From Paenibacillus riograndensis SBR5 (GTDB lineage: Bacteria; Bacillota; Bacilli; Paenibacillales; Paenibacillaceae): a stretch of DNA of 64,000 nt. Position numbers and translations under genes: made by a program. The DNA lies in contig NZ_LN831776.1 of assembly GCF_000981585.1 (NCBI RefSeq), positions 2,743,001-2,807,000 on the forward strand, read 5' to 3'. Below, piece after piece: positions 17,008 through 25,540 of the stretch. How positions within the stretch are numbered: position 1 is the stretch's first letter; each line of letters begins with the position of its first letter. Below the pieces are notes generated by a model. That model was not told where the DNA came from. It worked only from the letters and a program-made list of their open reading frames with translations, and made no database searches.

Positions 17008-17367
17008 ATGTCTAGAATAAACAAAGATGGATTTAATGAAGAATGTAAGACGGATCACAGAGAAATATATAGCATTGCCTATACCCAAAACCTGCTTTCA
17101 GGACGTTGGAAGTATCTGATTCTTTGGTTTTTAAAGTTTAAACCGCATCGGTACAATGAAATCAAGACTCTTTTATGGGGAATTTCGCAGGGGTCTCTAA
17201 CAAAGCAACTTCGGGAATTAGAAGAGGATGGCTTAATTAATCGTAAAGTTTATCCCGAGGTGCCACCGCATGTTGAATATTCATTAACATCAAAAGGGGA
17301 GCAATTGATTCCAATTATTGATCTAATGAAGGAATTCGGAGAGAATTTTGGAGACAAATTAGATTAA
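17008..17367 (+). CDS. HxlR family transcriptional regulator
   Basis: Winged-helix regulator of 119 residues. The HxlR pattern is clear: YTQNLLSGRWKYLILWFLK, FKPHRYNEIKTLLWGISQGSLTKQLRELEEDGLI and EVPPHVEYSLTSKGEQLIPI. One Cys near the N-terminus (EECKTDH) is at the position used for thiol or aldehyde sensing in HxlR proteins such as YodB and HypR. The ATG at 17008 follows GAGGTGG by five bases. It is divergent from the oxidoreductase it likely regulates. Its stop overlaps the convergent gerAB-like stop by four bases. Confidence 0.87.
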   Translation: MSRINKDGFNEECKTDHREIYSIAYTQNLLSGRWKYLILWFLKFKPHRYNEIKTLLWGISQGSLTKQLRELEEDGLINRKVYPEVPPHVEYSLTSKGEQLIPIIDLMKEFGENFGDKLD

Positions 17368-18479
17368 CCATTATCCGGATTCCCCCTTATGCGGAAGACC
17401 ATGGAAATGAGGAGAAGCACCAAGGGTACTGCCGCGCACATGATGATTCCAAAATACCCCGCTACTGTATCAAAGTTATCTATTACAACAAAATTTTTGG
17501 GGTATATGCTCACGGCAAATATGAAAATCAACGGGAGATAATAAATGTATCCGTTCCACTTTTGGGTGAGCTGGCTGATCCCGGCTACAAGATAAAAATA
17601 ATAATTTGCGGTGGTCATGAAAATTTTGATCGTCCACAAAATGATAAAAAATATTTCAAACCGTTCCAGGAACGACCCGGGGAACTCAATTTGCTGTGCA
17701 AAAGAAACAACGGGCCATTGCAAACGGGAAACTTCTTCAACCGACATACATCCAATGACCATTGTTACCATCAAGACATACAAAGCCATGGCAATTGAAT
17801 ATCCGATCGCCCCCGCCTTCCATGCTTTTTGTGGATTGACCATAAAATTAGTTAAAATGAGCATGGATTCATAACCCAGCGTCGCAAAAGGTACAACTTT
17901 AAGAGATTTGAAGATCGGCCCCCATCCCTGATGGAAAACAGGGCGCAGATGATCTAAGTCAAAATGGTTGATATTGAGAATAATCAGCAATAAATAAACA
18001 ATCAAGGTTAAGGGAAAAAAAAGCTCGATCAGGCGAACCATCGCATGAAGGCCGCCAGAGGTCAAATAACCAATAAGCAGAAGAAACGGCAAAAGAATCA
18101 TGCTTACCGGAGTTTTCTCCAATGCAAGGGCTTTGAGGAATTCTGCCATCATTCTGCATACAAGAGAGCAGATCATCACGCAATATACCATGAACGCAAT
18201 ATTGATGAGAAGGCTGATAAATTTACCTGTGATCACAGAATTAAGCTCATAGAACGTCTTCCCTGGAAATCGCTGGCACAATTTCACGTTGATAAAAACG
18301 ACCCCTACCCCAAACAGACTTGCCAGCAAAAGCCCCTGCCACACGTCAGGCGTTTGCGTCTGTTCTGCGATGGTCCGTGGTAAACTGACAATTGCCACAG
18401 CGTACACGGTCGAAGTTACTGTTAATAGGGCTTGAAGTGTAGATATTTTTTCCTGTTTTATGGAAGGTATATTGGGCAT
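17364..18479 (-). CDS. GerAB-family spore germination permease subunit, receptor 1
   Basis: Inner-membrane B subunit of a nutrient germinant receptor, of the amino acid/polyamine transporter-like GerAB family; it forms the germinant-binding part. The 371-residue protein has about ten hydrophobic segments. The N-terminus is typical (KISTLQALLTVTSTVYAVAIVSLPRTIAE), as is GYESMLILTNFM in the centre. Its ATG overlaps the stop of the C-subunit gene (18479), so it is the last gene of an A-C-B operon. In Bacillus gerA operons the order is usually A-B-C. Confidence 0.92.
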   Translation of the reverse strand: MPNIPSIKQEKISTLQALLTVTSTVYAVAIVSLPRTIAEQTQTPDVWQGLLLASLFGVGVVFINVKLCQRFPGKTFYELNSVITGKFISLLINIAFMVYCVMICSLVCRMMAEFLKALALEKTPVSMILLPFLLLIGYLTSGGLHAMVRLIELFFPLTLIVYLLLIILNINHFDLDHLRPVFHQGWGPIFKSLKVVPFATLGYESMLILTNFMVNPQKAWKAGAIGYSIAMALYVLMVTMVIGCMSVEEVSRLQWPVVSFAQQIEFPGSFLERFEIFFIILWTIKIFMTTANYYFYLVAGISQLTQKWNGYIYYLPLIFIFAVSIYPKNFVVIDNFDTVAGYFGIIMCAAVPLVLLLISMVFRIRGNPDNG

Positions 18480-19630
18480 TACGCTCCCGCTCCTTTGGTA
18501 TAAGCACCTGTTCGTTCAATCTGTACTTTAACCTGAACATTGACCGGTATTTCACTGAATGTATCCTGCCATTTGTCTTTTACCTGATCCCAATAGGCAG
18601 GATAGTTCACTTTTACCTTTGTGCCGAAACCGGCTACATCTGCTCTCAATTCTTTTTGGAGCTTGTTTAACGATTGGAGCGCCATCCGTCTGATTTCATC
18701 TTCCACCGTTTCTTTAGCGGATCGGATGAACGGTTCCTTCAGGAGCTCCGCAGAAATAACAGAGGTTTCGTTTAATTTGATATCTGTTTTGATACGAACC
18801 GTGAATGAGAGATCTTTTCCATTGACGCGGGGAATAAGTTTACTATGAACATCCTCAACTTCAAAGACCATGTGTTGTTGCGTCTTGGGGTCCTCAACTT
18901 TAATAATGGAACCCTTCGACCTGCCTTGTATCCAGTTGATTCCAGTAACCTCCGCTTCATTAACCCAGCCAGCAAATCTCTTCGTTTTGCCGCTGACCAA
19001 TGCTGCGCCTGACAAATGATTGTCTTCATTGGTTTCCAGACGTTGAATGATAAAGTCAGTTCCTTGCGAAATATGTATAGAAATTTCCCCAAATCGTATT
19101 TTACGGGGGATTTTAGAGTTGAAGGCACTGTTATCGGCCAGTTCTTCAAGGTCAATGGAAGGCATCTCTTTATGTTTGCCGAGCATATTGAGTGCTTCTT
19201 TTGCATTGCCCTTCACGATCATAACAAGGGATTTTCGGCTTGGCTTATAGGAACGGGTAAACGTATCTAATAATTGATCGATTCTTGTATGTTCTAGAGC
19301 CTGGTCACTAATCAGCACTATGCGAATAAAATTATATAAGGGAGAACGGGACACTAGCTTTGCCTGATCCCTGGAAGCAGCTTGGATGGAATCTTTATTC
19401 AAGGTTGTTACATTGGTATACGTATTTTTTTGAGATTTCTGCGCTATTAAATGCTGATAGGTAAGCTCCAGCATATCCTGATTCGTATCAATGGCAACCC
19501 CTTGAATGATACTCAACTTATCGATCTCCTTGCTATCCCAGCAACCGGTGAGAAAGGCACAAGCCATACATGCGGCAATACATTTTCGTACCGGTACGAT
19601 CCGGCGGGACCGAAAGCTGAAAACGGTCAT
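18479..19630 (-). CDS. Ger(x)C-family spore germination lipoprotein, receptor 1
   Basis: C subunit of a germinant receptor, a lipoprotein on the outer face of the spore inner membrane. After a basic start, the lipobox ACAFLTGCWDSKEID includes the GCWD sequence typical of GerAC. The C-terminal GerAC domain contains FGTKVKVNYPAYWDQVKDKW and the closing VQVKVQIERTGA. Start 19630 is used because AGGAGGTGAGCTT directly precedes this ATG; an upstream ATG overlaps the A gene. Only four bases separate it from the end of the A gene. Confidence 0.92.
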   Translation of the reverse strand: MTVFSFRSRRIVPVRKCIAACMACAFLTGCWDSKEIDKLSIIQGVAIDTNQDMLELTYQHLIAQKSQKNTYTNVTTLNKDSIQAASRDQAKLVSRSPLYNFIRIVLISDQALEHTRIDQLLDTFTRSYKPSRKSLVMIVKGNAKEALNMLGKHKEMPSIDLEELADNSAFNSKIPRKIRFGEISIHISQGTDFIIQRLETNEDNHLSGAALVSGKTKRFAGWVNEAEVTGINWIQGRSKGSIIKVEDPKTQQHMVFEVEDVHSKLIPRVNGKDLSFTVRIKTDIKLNETSVISAELLKEPFIRSAKETVEDEIRRMALQSLNKLQKELRADVAGFGTKVKVNYPAYWDQVKDKWQDTFSEIPVNVQVKVQIERTGAYTKGAGA

Positions 19631-19634
19631 AAGC

Positions 19635-21113
19635 TCACCTCCTTTTCCTGTTAGCGGATGTTTCATCCTGTGTCTTTAGCATTATAGGACGCTTTTTCTG
19701 ATATTTAAAAGGAACCCGGACCAAAGTATCTTGTTGATCTCTTAAGCGGATTGGGGCCAGAGGTGACATGTAAGGAACCCCAAAGCTTTTGATCTGGACC
19801 ATGTGCGCACCTAAAAAAATAAAGGCTAAAATCACACCATAGAGGCCATAAATCGCTGCGATGATCATAATAGGGAACCGAAGGAGCCGAATTCCAATAC
19901 TGCCGCTGTACTGCGGGCTTGCAAAGGATGCAATGGCAGTGAGACCCACGATAATAATCAGGAAAGAACTTACGACGGCCGCCTCGACGGCTGCTTGTCC
20001 AATTACAAGGCCGCCTACAATACCTATAACCTGTCCTATGCCTTTGGGCAGCCGCAGACTTGCCTCGCGCAATATTTCCAATGATACCTCCATGATTAAA
20101 GCCTCCACAAAAACGGGAAAAGGAATCCCCTCTCTTGAGGAAATGATAGATATCACCAGCTCGGGCGGGATCAGTCCGGGATGGAATGAAATGAGTGCGA
20201 CGTACAGCGAAGGTAGGAATGTTGCAATGAAAAGGGCCGTTAATCGAAGCAAACGAAAAAATGTTCCTAAAGGAAACCGCTCGTAATAATCCTCTGGGGA
20301 TTGGGCCAGCATCCAGAAGGTCATGGGAGCTATCAGAGCGAATGGCGTGCCATCCAGGAGAATGACGACTCTTCCGGACATTAAAGCAGTGATTGCTTTA
20401 TCCGAGCGTTCAGAAGCTTGAATCTGAGGAAATGGAGACCATGAACTTTCCTCGATCCATTGCTCAATAATCCCGGTGTCGGAAGCATCATCCACATCAA
20501 TTGTTTCGACTCTTCGTTTAACTTCCTGGACCAGCTTCGGGTTTGCGATATCCGATATGTACAAGACCGCTAATTTTCGAGAAGATCTTCTTCCTATCCT
20601 TATTTTATCAATTTTGAAACTGAGATCTTTGATGTGCCGTCTTATCATGGCCAGGTTGCTTTCCAGATCCTCGATAAAACCTTCTCTTGGCCCTCTCACC
20701 AGAGTCTCGGTGTTTGGTTCTTCAACACTGCGCAATGGGAACTTGCCCGTAGAAACAACAAAAAATTCCTCGTTTCCTTCGATCAGGAGACAAGTATTTC
20801 CTGATAACACTTCAATCACGCATGCCTCAATATCTGCTGCTTCTTTCGTATTGATCGTAAAAGCCGTCTGCTGTATCAATTCTTCCTTCAGTTTTTCCGG
20901 ATTAAATTGGGAATGTCTTTCACGGATTCCGGTTAAAATGAGCGGCTTAACGATATGTTCGTTTAGCATATCTGCATCTGCAATTCCGGAGAGATAGACC
21001 ATAGCTATCTGAATCCCCGGTTGCCCCACATGCATTTTTTTGAAGATGATATCAGGGAGGTGATCAAGGGTCTTTTTTAGATAATCTAAGTTCGCCTCGA
21101 ATGCGCTTTTCAT
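19635..21113 (-). CDS. GerA-family spore germination protein (A subunit), receptor 1
   Basis: A subunit of a nutrient germinant receptor, 492 residues. The hydrophilic N-terminal half contains the family block VRGPREGFIEDLESNLAMIRRHIKD. The membrane half has ERFPLGTFFRLLRLTALFIATFLPSLYVALISFHPGLIPPEL and the conserved GIPFPVFVEALIMEVSLEILREA. Start 21113 has GAAGGAGG upstream. It opens the minus-strand A-C-B operon and lies 37 bases downstream of a predicted sigma-G promoter. GerA receptors sit in the spore inner membrane and trigger germination on binding amino acids or sugars; the ligand is unknown. Confidence 0.93.
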   Translation of the reverse strand: MKSAFEANLDYLKKTLDHLPDIIFKKMHVGQPGIQIAMVYLSGIADADMLNEHIVKPLILTGIRERHSQFNPEKLKEELIQQTAFTINTKEAADIEACVIEVLSGNTCLLIEGNEEFFVVSTGKFPLRSVEEPNTETLVRGPREGFIEDLESNLAMIRRHIKDLSFKIDKIRIGRRSSRKLAVLYISDIANPKLVQEVKRRVETIDVDDASDTGIIEQWIEESSWSPFPQIQASERSDKAITALMSGRVVILLDGTPFALIAPMTFWMLAQSPEDYYERFPLGTFFRLLRLTALFIATFLPSLYVALISFHPGLIPPELVISIISSREGIPFPVFVEALIMEVSLEILREASLRLPKGIGQVIGIVGGLVIGQAAVEAAVVSSFLIIIVGLTAIASFASPQYSGSIGIRLLRFPIMIIAAIYGLYGVILAFIFLGAHMVQIKSFGVPYMSPLAPIRLRDQQDTLVRVPFKYQKKRPIMLKTQDETSANRKRR

Positions 21114-21149
21114 GATGACCTCCTTCAAAATCTTCAATATGCATACATG

Positions 21150-21178
21150 TAATATGTGCAAGATAAGGATAAATATCC
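21150..21178 (-). promoter_or_regulatory. Sigma-G-like promoter of receptor 1 operon
   Basis: On the minus strand: GGATA (21174-21178), 17-base spacer, CATATTA (21150-21156). This fits the forespore consensus GNATA / CATNNTA. The same architecture occurs at the other two ger transcription units in this window. Confidence 0.6.
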
Positions 21179-21290
21179 GTTGATGCCTTCATACTTTTGC
21201 AGTAACCCGGCTTACTTCCATAAGCTGCTGATTATCGCTATCTATGCGATAATAACACTGCTATATAAAGTGAACTTGAAAAGCTAACAA

Positions 21291-21449
21291 AAGGGAAAAG
21301 GGATGGAGGGGAAGTTTGGAACTGGAGGAGCGGTAGCGTCCGCCTTTGTCTGCAGATTTCCACCGCGAACAGCGGTATAAATTCAAGAAATCTGCAGATG
21401 GGCAGCGGCCGGAAGTTCAAACATTCTCCGTAGTCCCGACGAAGTCCCT
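21291..21449 (+). repeat. Dispersed ~155-bp palindromic repeat, copy A
   Basis: Copy A of an element also found at 44578-44735 (same strand) and 51729-51880 (opposite strand). The shared core includes GCGTCCGCCTTTGTCTGC and CAGCGGCCGGAA. Internal arms CTGCAGATTTC and GAAATCTGCAG, with a smaller ACCGC / GCGGT hairpin between them, make a long imperfect stem. This copy is also flanked by AGTGAACTT (near 21270) and AAGTTCACT (near 21464), inverted to each other. It has no coding capacity of its own; the short open frames across it are by-products. Confidence 0.85.
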
Positions 21450-21520
21450 AATGTAAATATCTTAAGTTCACTCTGTACAGCATCCTTTACGCTTATAGAG
21501 AACGGAGGAAGAAAAGAGTA

Positions 21521-22336
21521 ATGGCATTTGAGTGGTGGCGGGGATTTGTCCGGGCCTGGCGGGATTATCCGCTCCCGGAGGGGACGGGGATCGGCGAACG
21601 ATATAAGATAGAATCATTGTTGGGGCAAGGGAGCTACGGGCTGACCTACCGGTGCTGGGACAATAAGGGTGGGGCTTTTGTGGCCGTCAAACAGTCCAGA
21701 CCGAGCAAGAAAGCGGTGGGCCGGGTTTTGCTTGGCAAGGAAAGTGATGTCTTGAGGTCCATGGATCATCCCAACATTCCCAAGTGCCGTGATTATTTTG
21801 AGTACAAAGGCTCCAACTGGCTGGTAACCGATTATATCGAGGGGAAAACGCTGGAAGATCTGATCTTTGATGAGCATATCGTCTACGGGGAGCGGGAGTG
21901 TCTGGCCGCGACATTGAAACTGATGGAACTGGTAGCCCATGTCCATGCCCGTGGATATGTTCACCTGGATCTGCGCATCCCTAATGTGATCCTTAAAGGA
22001 GAAGAAATGTACTTAATTGATTTCGGGCTGGCGAGGCGGATCGGCGAGAAAGAAACCGTGTGTGATGAACGGAAGCCGGCGACGGGGGAGCTCCCGAAAC
22101 AGATGCCGCCGGTTATCGCCTCGGATTTGTATGACATCGGACAATTCATGCTGTTCATGCTGTATTCCGGTTACCAGCCTGAACCGGGAGAAGCGGAACG
22201 GAACTGGCGCGAGGAACTGGATTTGTCGCCCGGGATGCTGCATCTTCTTTCCCGGCTTCTTGGTGAGCGGGAGTCCTATTCAGATACAACTTTGTTTGTC
22301 CGCGAGGCGGAGGTTTTGCATGAGAGCCTGCGTTGA
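21521..22336 (+). CDS. Hanks-type Ser/Thr protein kinase
   Basis: Cytosolic protein kinase of 271 residues with no transmembrane or PASTA segment. Glycine loop GQGSYG at residues 35-40, ATP-binding Lys57 in VAVK, catalytic loop HLDLRIPN with Asp150 and Asn155, and DFG at 167-169. The catalytic-loop Lys found in most Ser/Thr kinases (HRDLKxxN) is Arg152 here, and the Arg before the catalytic Asp is Leu, so it is not an RD kinase. CGGAGGA precedes the ATG. It sits between two spore germination loci and faces a Ser/Gly/Tyr-rich small protein across a shared terminator. A spore-related phosphorylation role is inference. Confidence 0.87.
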   Translation: MAFEWWRGFVRAWRDYPLPEGTGIGERYKIESLLGQGSYGLTYRCWDNKGGAFVAVKQSRPSKKAVGRVLLGKESDVLRSMDHPNIPKCRDYFEYKGSNWLVTDYIEGKTLEDLIFDEHIVYGERECLAATLKLMELVAHVHARGYVHLDLRIPNVILKGEEMYLIDFGLARRIGEKETVCDERKPATGELPKQMPPVIASDLYDIGQFMLFMLYSGYQPEPGEAERNWREELDLSPGMLHLLSRLLGERESYSDTTLFVREAEVLHESLR

Positions 22337-22351
22337 GATCCTAACACAAAA

Positions 22352-22379
22352 GCGCCTTCAGCCAAAAGCTGAAAGGCGC
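22352..22379. terminator. Shared bidirectional terminator hairpin
   Basis: GCGCCTTCAGC (22352-22362) and GCTGAAAGGCGC (22368-22379) pair around a CAAAA loop. On the minus strand TTTTGTGTT follows, so it terminates the small Ser-rich gene best, and probably also the convergent kinase gene. Confidence 0.75.
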
Positions 22380-22412
22380 CTTGTGATTCGTGCAGGGAGG
22401 GTCAAGCAAGGA

Positions 22413-22625
22413 TCAGCTTGAGCTGCCGTAGCGATTCTTATAATATTTATGTCCGTTTCCTCCGCGGTGTGAGTCCGATGACGAGTAGCTCTTGTATCCG
22501 CGGCTGCTGCTTGAATGTCTGCCGTATACAGGCCTCCCTTTATGACTGCTTGAAGATCTGTACCGCCCTCCATGTTGGGAGTGCTCCATGGAGTGCATCA
22601 CTTTGCCAAGAAGTTTTTTTAGCAT
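22413..22625 (-). CDS. Small Ser/Gly/Tyr/His-rich basic protein
   Basis: 70-residue protein of low complexity. A short amphipathic start (MLKKLLGKVMHSMEHS) is followed by a Ser-, Gly-, Tyr-, Arg- and His-rich tail with SSSS twice and YSSSDSH. The composition resembles spore-coat proteins such as CotG, whose Ser-rich tails are phosphorylated by a coat kinase; homology is not claimed. AGGAGG lies seven bases before this ATG (a second ATG is three bases earlier). A small perfect hairpin (CCGCAC / GTGCGG, 22654-22668) lies in its leader. It is convergent with the protein kinase gene, which makes it a candidate substrate. Confidence 0.65.
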   Translation of the reverse strand: MLKKLLGKVMHSMEHSQHGGRYRSSSSHKGRPVYGRHSSSSRGYKSYSSSDSHRGGNGHKYYKNRYGSSS

Positions 22626-22748
22626 CATGTTTCCTCCTCTAGGGTTGTATAAGCCGCACATAGTGCGGTCTTATTCTTTAATTACCCTATAGTACGATAT
22701 TCATACCTGCTGGTTTTGCCCCAGTTCTGCAGCAGAAAATAGTCTAGT

Positions 22749-23858
22749 TTACCCTTGTTCCCTGGCTTGGGCGGAGCGTTTCCTGAAATAATTAACAATG
22801 AGCAGGAGCGACGGGAAGACAAATGCATAGGTGAAGTCCCAATCCACCCAATAAGGTGGAATTCCCTTAACGTAGAAAATAATATCTTTGGCCAGCAGAT
22901 TCGTCATGCCGTAAATCAGAAAACCCGCCGGAAAGATCAGATGCTTGTAGGTTTTCAGCTTCAGCAACTGGGCTGTCCCTAAGACAAAGGCGTAGAGATA
23001 AAGCGCTGTTTTGAAGTAAGTGCTGATAATCCAGGTGGTGGCCAACAGTGCTTCAACCCGCTGCAGAAAATTGCCGATGTTGATTCGTTGGGCAAGAATA
23101 TAGGCCGGATAAAATTCATGCTCGGAAAAATAGGGCCCGAGTACCGACAGAGAAAGAAACACAATCAGGTTAAGGCCGATAGCTCCGATGAAAAGGGAGA
23201 TGAATATATCGCGGCTCGTTTTGCTGTGTTTTTGGGCAAAGGGATAAACCATGAAGAACACGCACATTTCCCCGTACGGATAATATACACCGTACATAAT
23301 GGTGTGCAGCATATCAGGAAAAGGAGTATTCAGAATAGGATAGATCCGGTCCATTTCAATATTGGGATACAGCAGGATCAGGGAGAGCAGAAACAGGGCA
23401 AAAAAAGGAAAAAAGATCTGTGCCGACCGGCCCAGATTCTCCAGACCCAGCCGCAGGCCGTACACCAGGAGGACAATGGCCATGAAGCGGATCACCCCGC
23501 CGGGTGTCGCCTCATAAATTTGTGTGCACATGAAATCTTCAATTTCTCTGACATAAACGGATGCAGCCATCAGGAAAAAGAACAAATAACTCACCGCTAC
23601 AGCTCCGCCTACCCATCTTCCTAAAACTTGGGTTGAAAGCTCGATAATTGTCTGATTTGGATTGATATTTGCGGCGGATATCATTAATTTAACGGTTGCC
23701 AGCCCCAACGGAATACTAATGAGCCCGGCAATCCACGCATCCTCGTGGGCGCCGGCTGCCATGACTGAAGGATATACAAGCGCCATATCACCAATAAGCG
23801 TCAAAAGTCCCAGTATGACCATTTGAGCCGAACTGATCCGGTCCTTTTCAAGACTCAT
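22749..23858 (-). CDS. GerAB-family spore germination permease subunit, receptor 2
   Basis: B subunit of the second germinant receptor, 369 residues and about ten transmembrane segments. Typical elements are ISSAQMVILGLLTLIGDMALVYP at the N-terminus, YGEMCVFFMVYPF in the middle and a basic C-terminus. Start 23858 follows CGGAGGAATATC; the frame is open further upstream but without a site. The gene is transcribed away from the A-C-D genes, so receptor 2 is split over two divergent units, each with a sigma-G-like promoter in the shared 176-base gap. It is diverged from the B subunit of receptor 1. Confidence 0.9.
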   Translation of the reverse strand: MSLEKDRISSAQMVILGLLTLIGDMALVYPSVMAAGAHEDAWIAGLISIPLGLATVKLMISAANINPNQTIIELSTQVLGRWVGGAVAVSYLFFFLMAASVYVREIEDFMCTQIYEATPGGVIRFMAIVLLVYGLRLGLENLGRSAQIFFPFFALFLLSLILLYPNIEMDRIYPILNTPFPDMLHTIMYGVYYPYGEMCVFFMVYPFAQKHSKTSRDIFISLFIGAIGLNLIVFLSLSVLGPYFSEHEFYPAYILAQRINIGNFLQRVEALLATTWIISTYFKTALYLYAFVLGTAQLLKLKTYKHLIFPAGFLIYGMTNLLAKDIIFYVKGIPPYWVDWDFTYAFVFPSLLLIVNYFRKRSAQAREQG

Positions 23859-23914
23859 GATATTCCTCCGTATCGGCTGCAAGCTGTCCTTCAGCCATTT
23901 TTTCACCCTTTTCT

Positions 23915-23943
23915 TAGCATGCAAATTTCTTCCACAATTATGC
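23915..23943 (-). promoter_or_regulatory. Sigma-G-like promoter of receptor 2 B gene
   Basis: On the minus strand: GCATA (23939-23943), 17-base spacer, CATGCTA (23915-23921). Both boxes match the forespore consensus. Confidence 0.6.
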
Positions 23944-23970
23944 ACCATAGCTTCAAATAGGGGCCGGCAG

Positions 23971-23999
23971 GGATAATTATCAAATTCTGCATCATACTA
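23971..23999 (+). promoter_or_regulatory. Sigma-G-like promoter of receptor 2 A-C-D genes
   Basis: GGATA (23971-23975), 17-base spacer, CATACTA (23993-23999). The -10 box is the exact consensus for sigma-G. It lies 35 bases before the chosen start codon. Confidence 0.65.
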
Positions 24000-24034
24000 T
24001 TTACACCATGTCTATGGAAAGTGGAGGATGCGAC

Positions 24035-25531
24035 TTGAAGGATACGAACTTTGCCACATTGTCATCCTGTCTTAAGGAAAATCAGCAGCAGCTGGTTCAG
24101 CTTTTCGGGAAAAGCACGGATCTGGTGATCAAAGAGCTGCAGCCGGATCCTTGTACGCAAATCGCCGTGATTTATATAGACGGCCTTGTGGATACGCAAG
24201 TGCTGCATAATTCCATACTTTTTTCGCTACAGGAAGGCTGTACTCCGGACCGGCTGAAAGCTCTGGATGCCGGGCAGAAGCTTGAGCTTCTGCACAAACG
24301 CATTCTGATGGCAGGAGATATATCCGTCACCCGTGACCTGGAGCCATTTGTTCACCAGCTGCTGTCCGGCAATGTGATGGTGCTGGTGGATGGAACCTCA
24401 AGTGCGCTGCGGATCGGGCTGCCCGGGTGGGAGGACCGCAATGTCAGTGAACCAAGCTCACAGACGGTTGTACGGGGCCCGATGGAGGGATTCACCGAGA
24501 ATTTACGGACGAACACGGCGCTGATCCGGAGAAAAATCAAAGACCCCCAGCTATGGCTGGAGACTTTGCAGATCGGAAGAGTGACACAGACCAGCGTATC
24601 TATTATGTATCTCACCCACATAGCCAACCCTGATCTTGTACAGGAGGTCAAACGCCGGCTGGACAAAATTGATACAGACAGCATTCTGGAGAGCGGATAT
24701 ATCGAGGAATTTATTCAGGATAAGGCAGCGACGCCTTTTCCGACTGTGTATAACAGCGACCGGCCGGACACCATCGCGGCAGGAATTCTCGAGGGCAAGG
24801 TGGCGATTCTTGTTGACGGCACACCGTTTGTCCTGCTGGTGCCCACTTTTTTTGTTTCCTTTTTTCAATCGGCAGAAGATTACTATCAGCGGGCGGATAT
24901 TGCCACCTTGCTGCGTTTCATCCGTTTTTTATCTTTTTTCATTACCTTGCTTGCCCCCTCTTTTTATGTAGCGGTCACTACTTATCATCAGGAGATGATC
25001 CCTACCACGCTCGTCATCAGTCTTGCCGCACAGAGGGAGAGCGTTCCCTTTCCGGCGTTCGTGGAAGTAATCCTGATGGAATTGACGTATGAGATCTTGC
25101 GGGAAGCGGGCGTGAGAATACCGAAGAACATAGGGCAGGCTATCTCCATCGTCGGTACGCTGGTGATTGGCCAGGCGGCGGTTTCAGCGGGCTTTATTTC
25201 ATCAGCGATGGTTATCATCGTCTCCATTACGGCCATTTCAAGCTTTGTCATCCCTGAAACGGGAATGGCCATTGCCGCAAGAATCCTTCGTTTTGCATTA
25301 ATCATCCTGGCCGGCTTTATCGGATTGTATGGCATTTTGTTCGGTGTCTTTATCATTGTGATGCATTTGGCCAGCCTGCGTTCCTTCGGGATGCCGTATA
25401 TGAGTCCAATCGGTCCATACCAATCCAAGGATCTGAAGGATTCGCTCTTCCGCTTCCCCTGGCCGTTCTTAAAGTCAAGACCGACAAACAGTAAAATTCA
25501 AAACCCTAACCGCCAAGGCACATCTAAGTGA
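24035..25531 (+). CDS. GerA-family spore germination protein (A subunit), receptor 2
   Basis: A subunit of the second receptor, 498 residues. Conserved blocks: VVRGPMEGFTENLRTNTALIRRKIKD, then the membrane half with ATLLRFIRFLSFFITLLAPSFYVAVTTYH and SVPFPAFVEVILMELTYEILREAG. The TTG at 24035 is preferred because GTGGAGG lies seven bases upstream; an in-frame ATG at 24008 has no site and would add nine residues. It is clearly homologous to, but different from, the A subunit at 19635-21113, so the two receptors probably answer different germinants. Confidence 0.92.
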   Translation: MKDTNFATLSSCLKENQQQLVQLFGKSTDLVIKELQPDPCTQIAVIYIDGLVDTQVLHNSILFSLQEGCTPDRLKALDAGQKLELLHKRILMAGDISVTRDLEPFVHQLLSGNVMVLVDGTSSALRIGLPGWEDRNVSEPSSQTVVRGPMEGFTENLRTNTALIRRKIKDPQLWLETLQIGRVTQTSVSIMYLTHIANPDLVQEVKRRLDKIDTDSILESGYIEEFIQDKAATPFPTVYNSDRPDTIAAGILEGKVAILVDGTPFVLLVPTFFVSFFQSAEDYYQRADIATLLRFIRFLSFFITLLAPSFYVAVTTYHQEMIPTTLVISLAAQRESVPFPAFVEVILMELTYEILREAGVRIPKNIGQAISIVGTLVIGQAAVSAGFISSAMVIIVSITAISSFVIPETGMAIAARILRFALIILAGFIGLYGILFGVFIIVMHLASLRSFGMPYMSPIGPYQSKDLKDSLFRFPWPFLKSRPTNSKIQNPNRQGTSK

Positions 25532-25540
25532 GGAATGTTT

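Noticed and set aside
12397..17367. Genomic island with integrase and attachment sites
   Set aside because: Base composition and mixed orientation suggest transfer, but no integrase, tRNA end or flanking direct repeats are visible.
21238..21420. Similar short frames crossing the repeat copies (for example 21238-21420 and the ends near 44711 and 52315, minus strand)
   Set aside because: They resemble each other only because the repeat DNA is conserved. They lack ribosome binding sites, and two of them merge with antisense frames.
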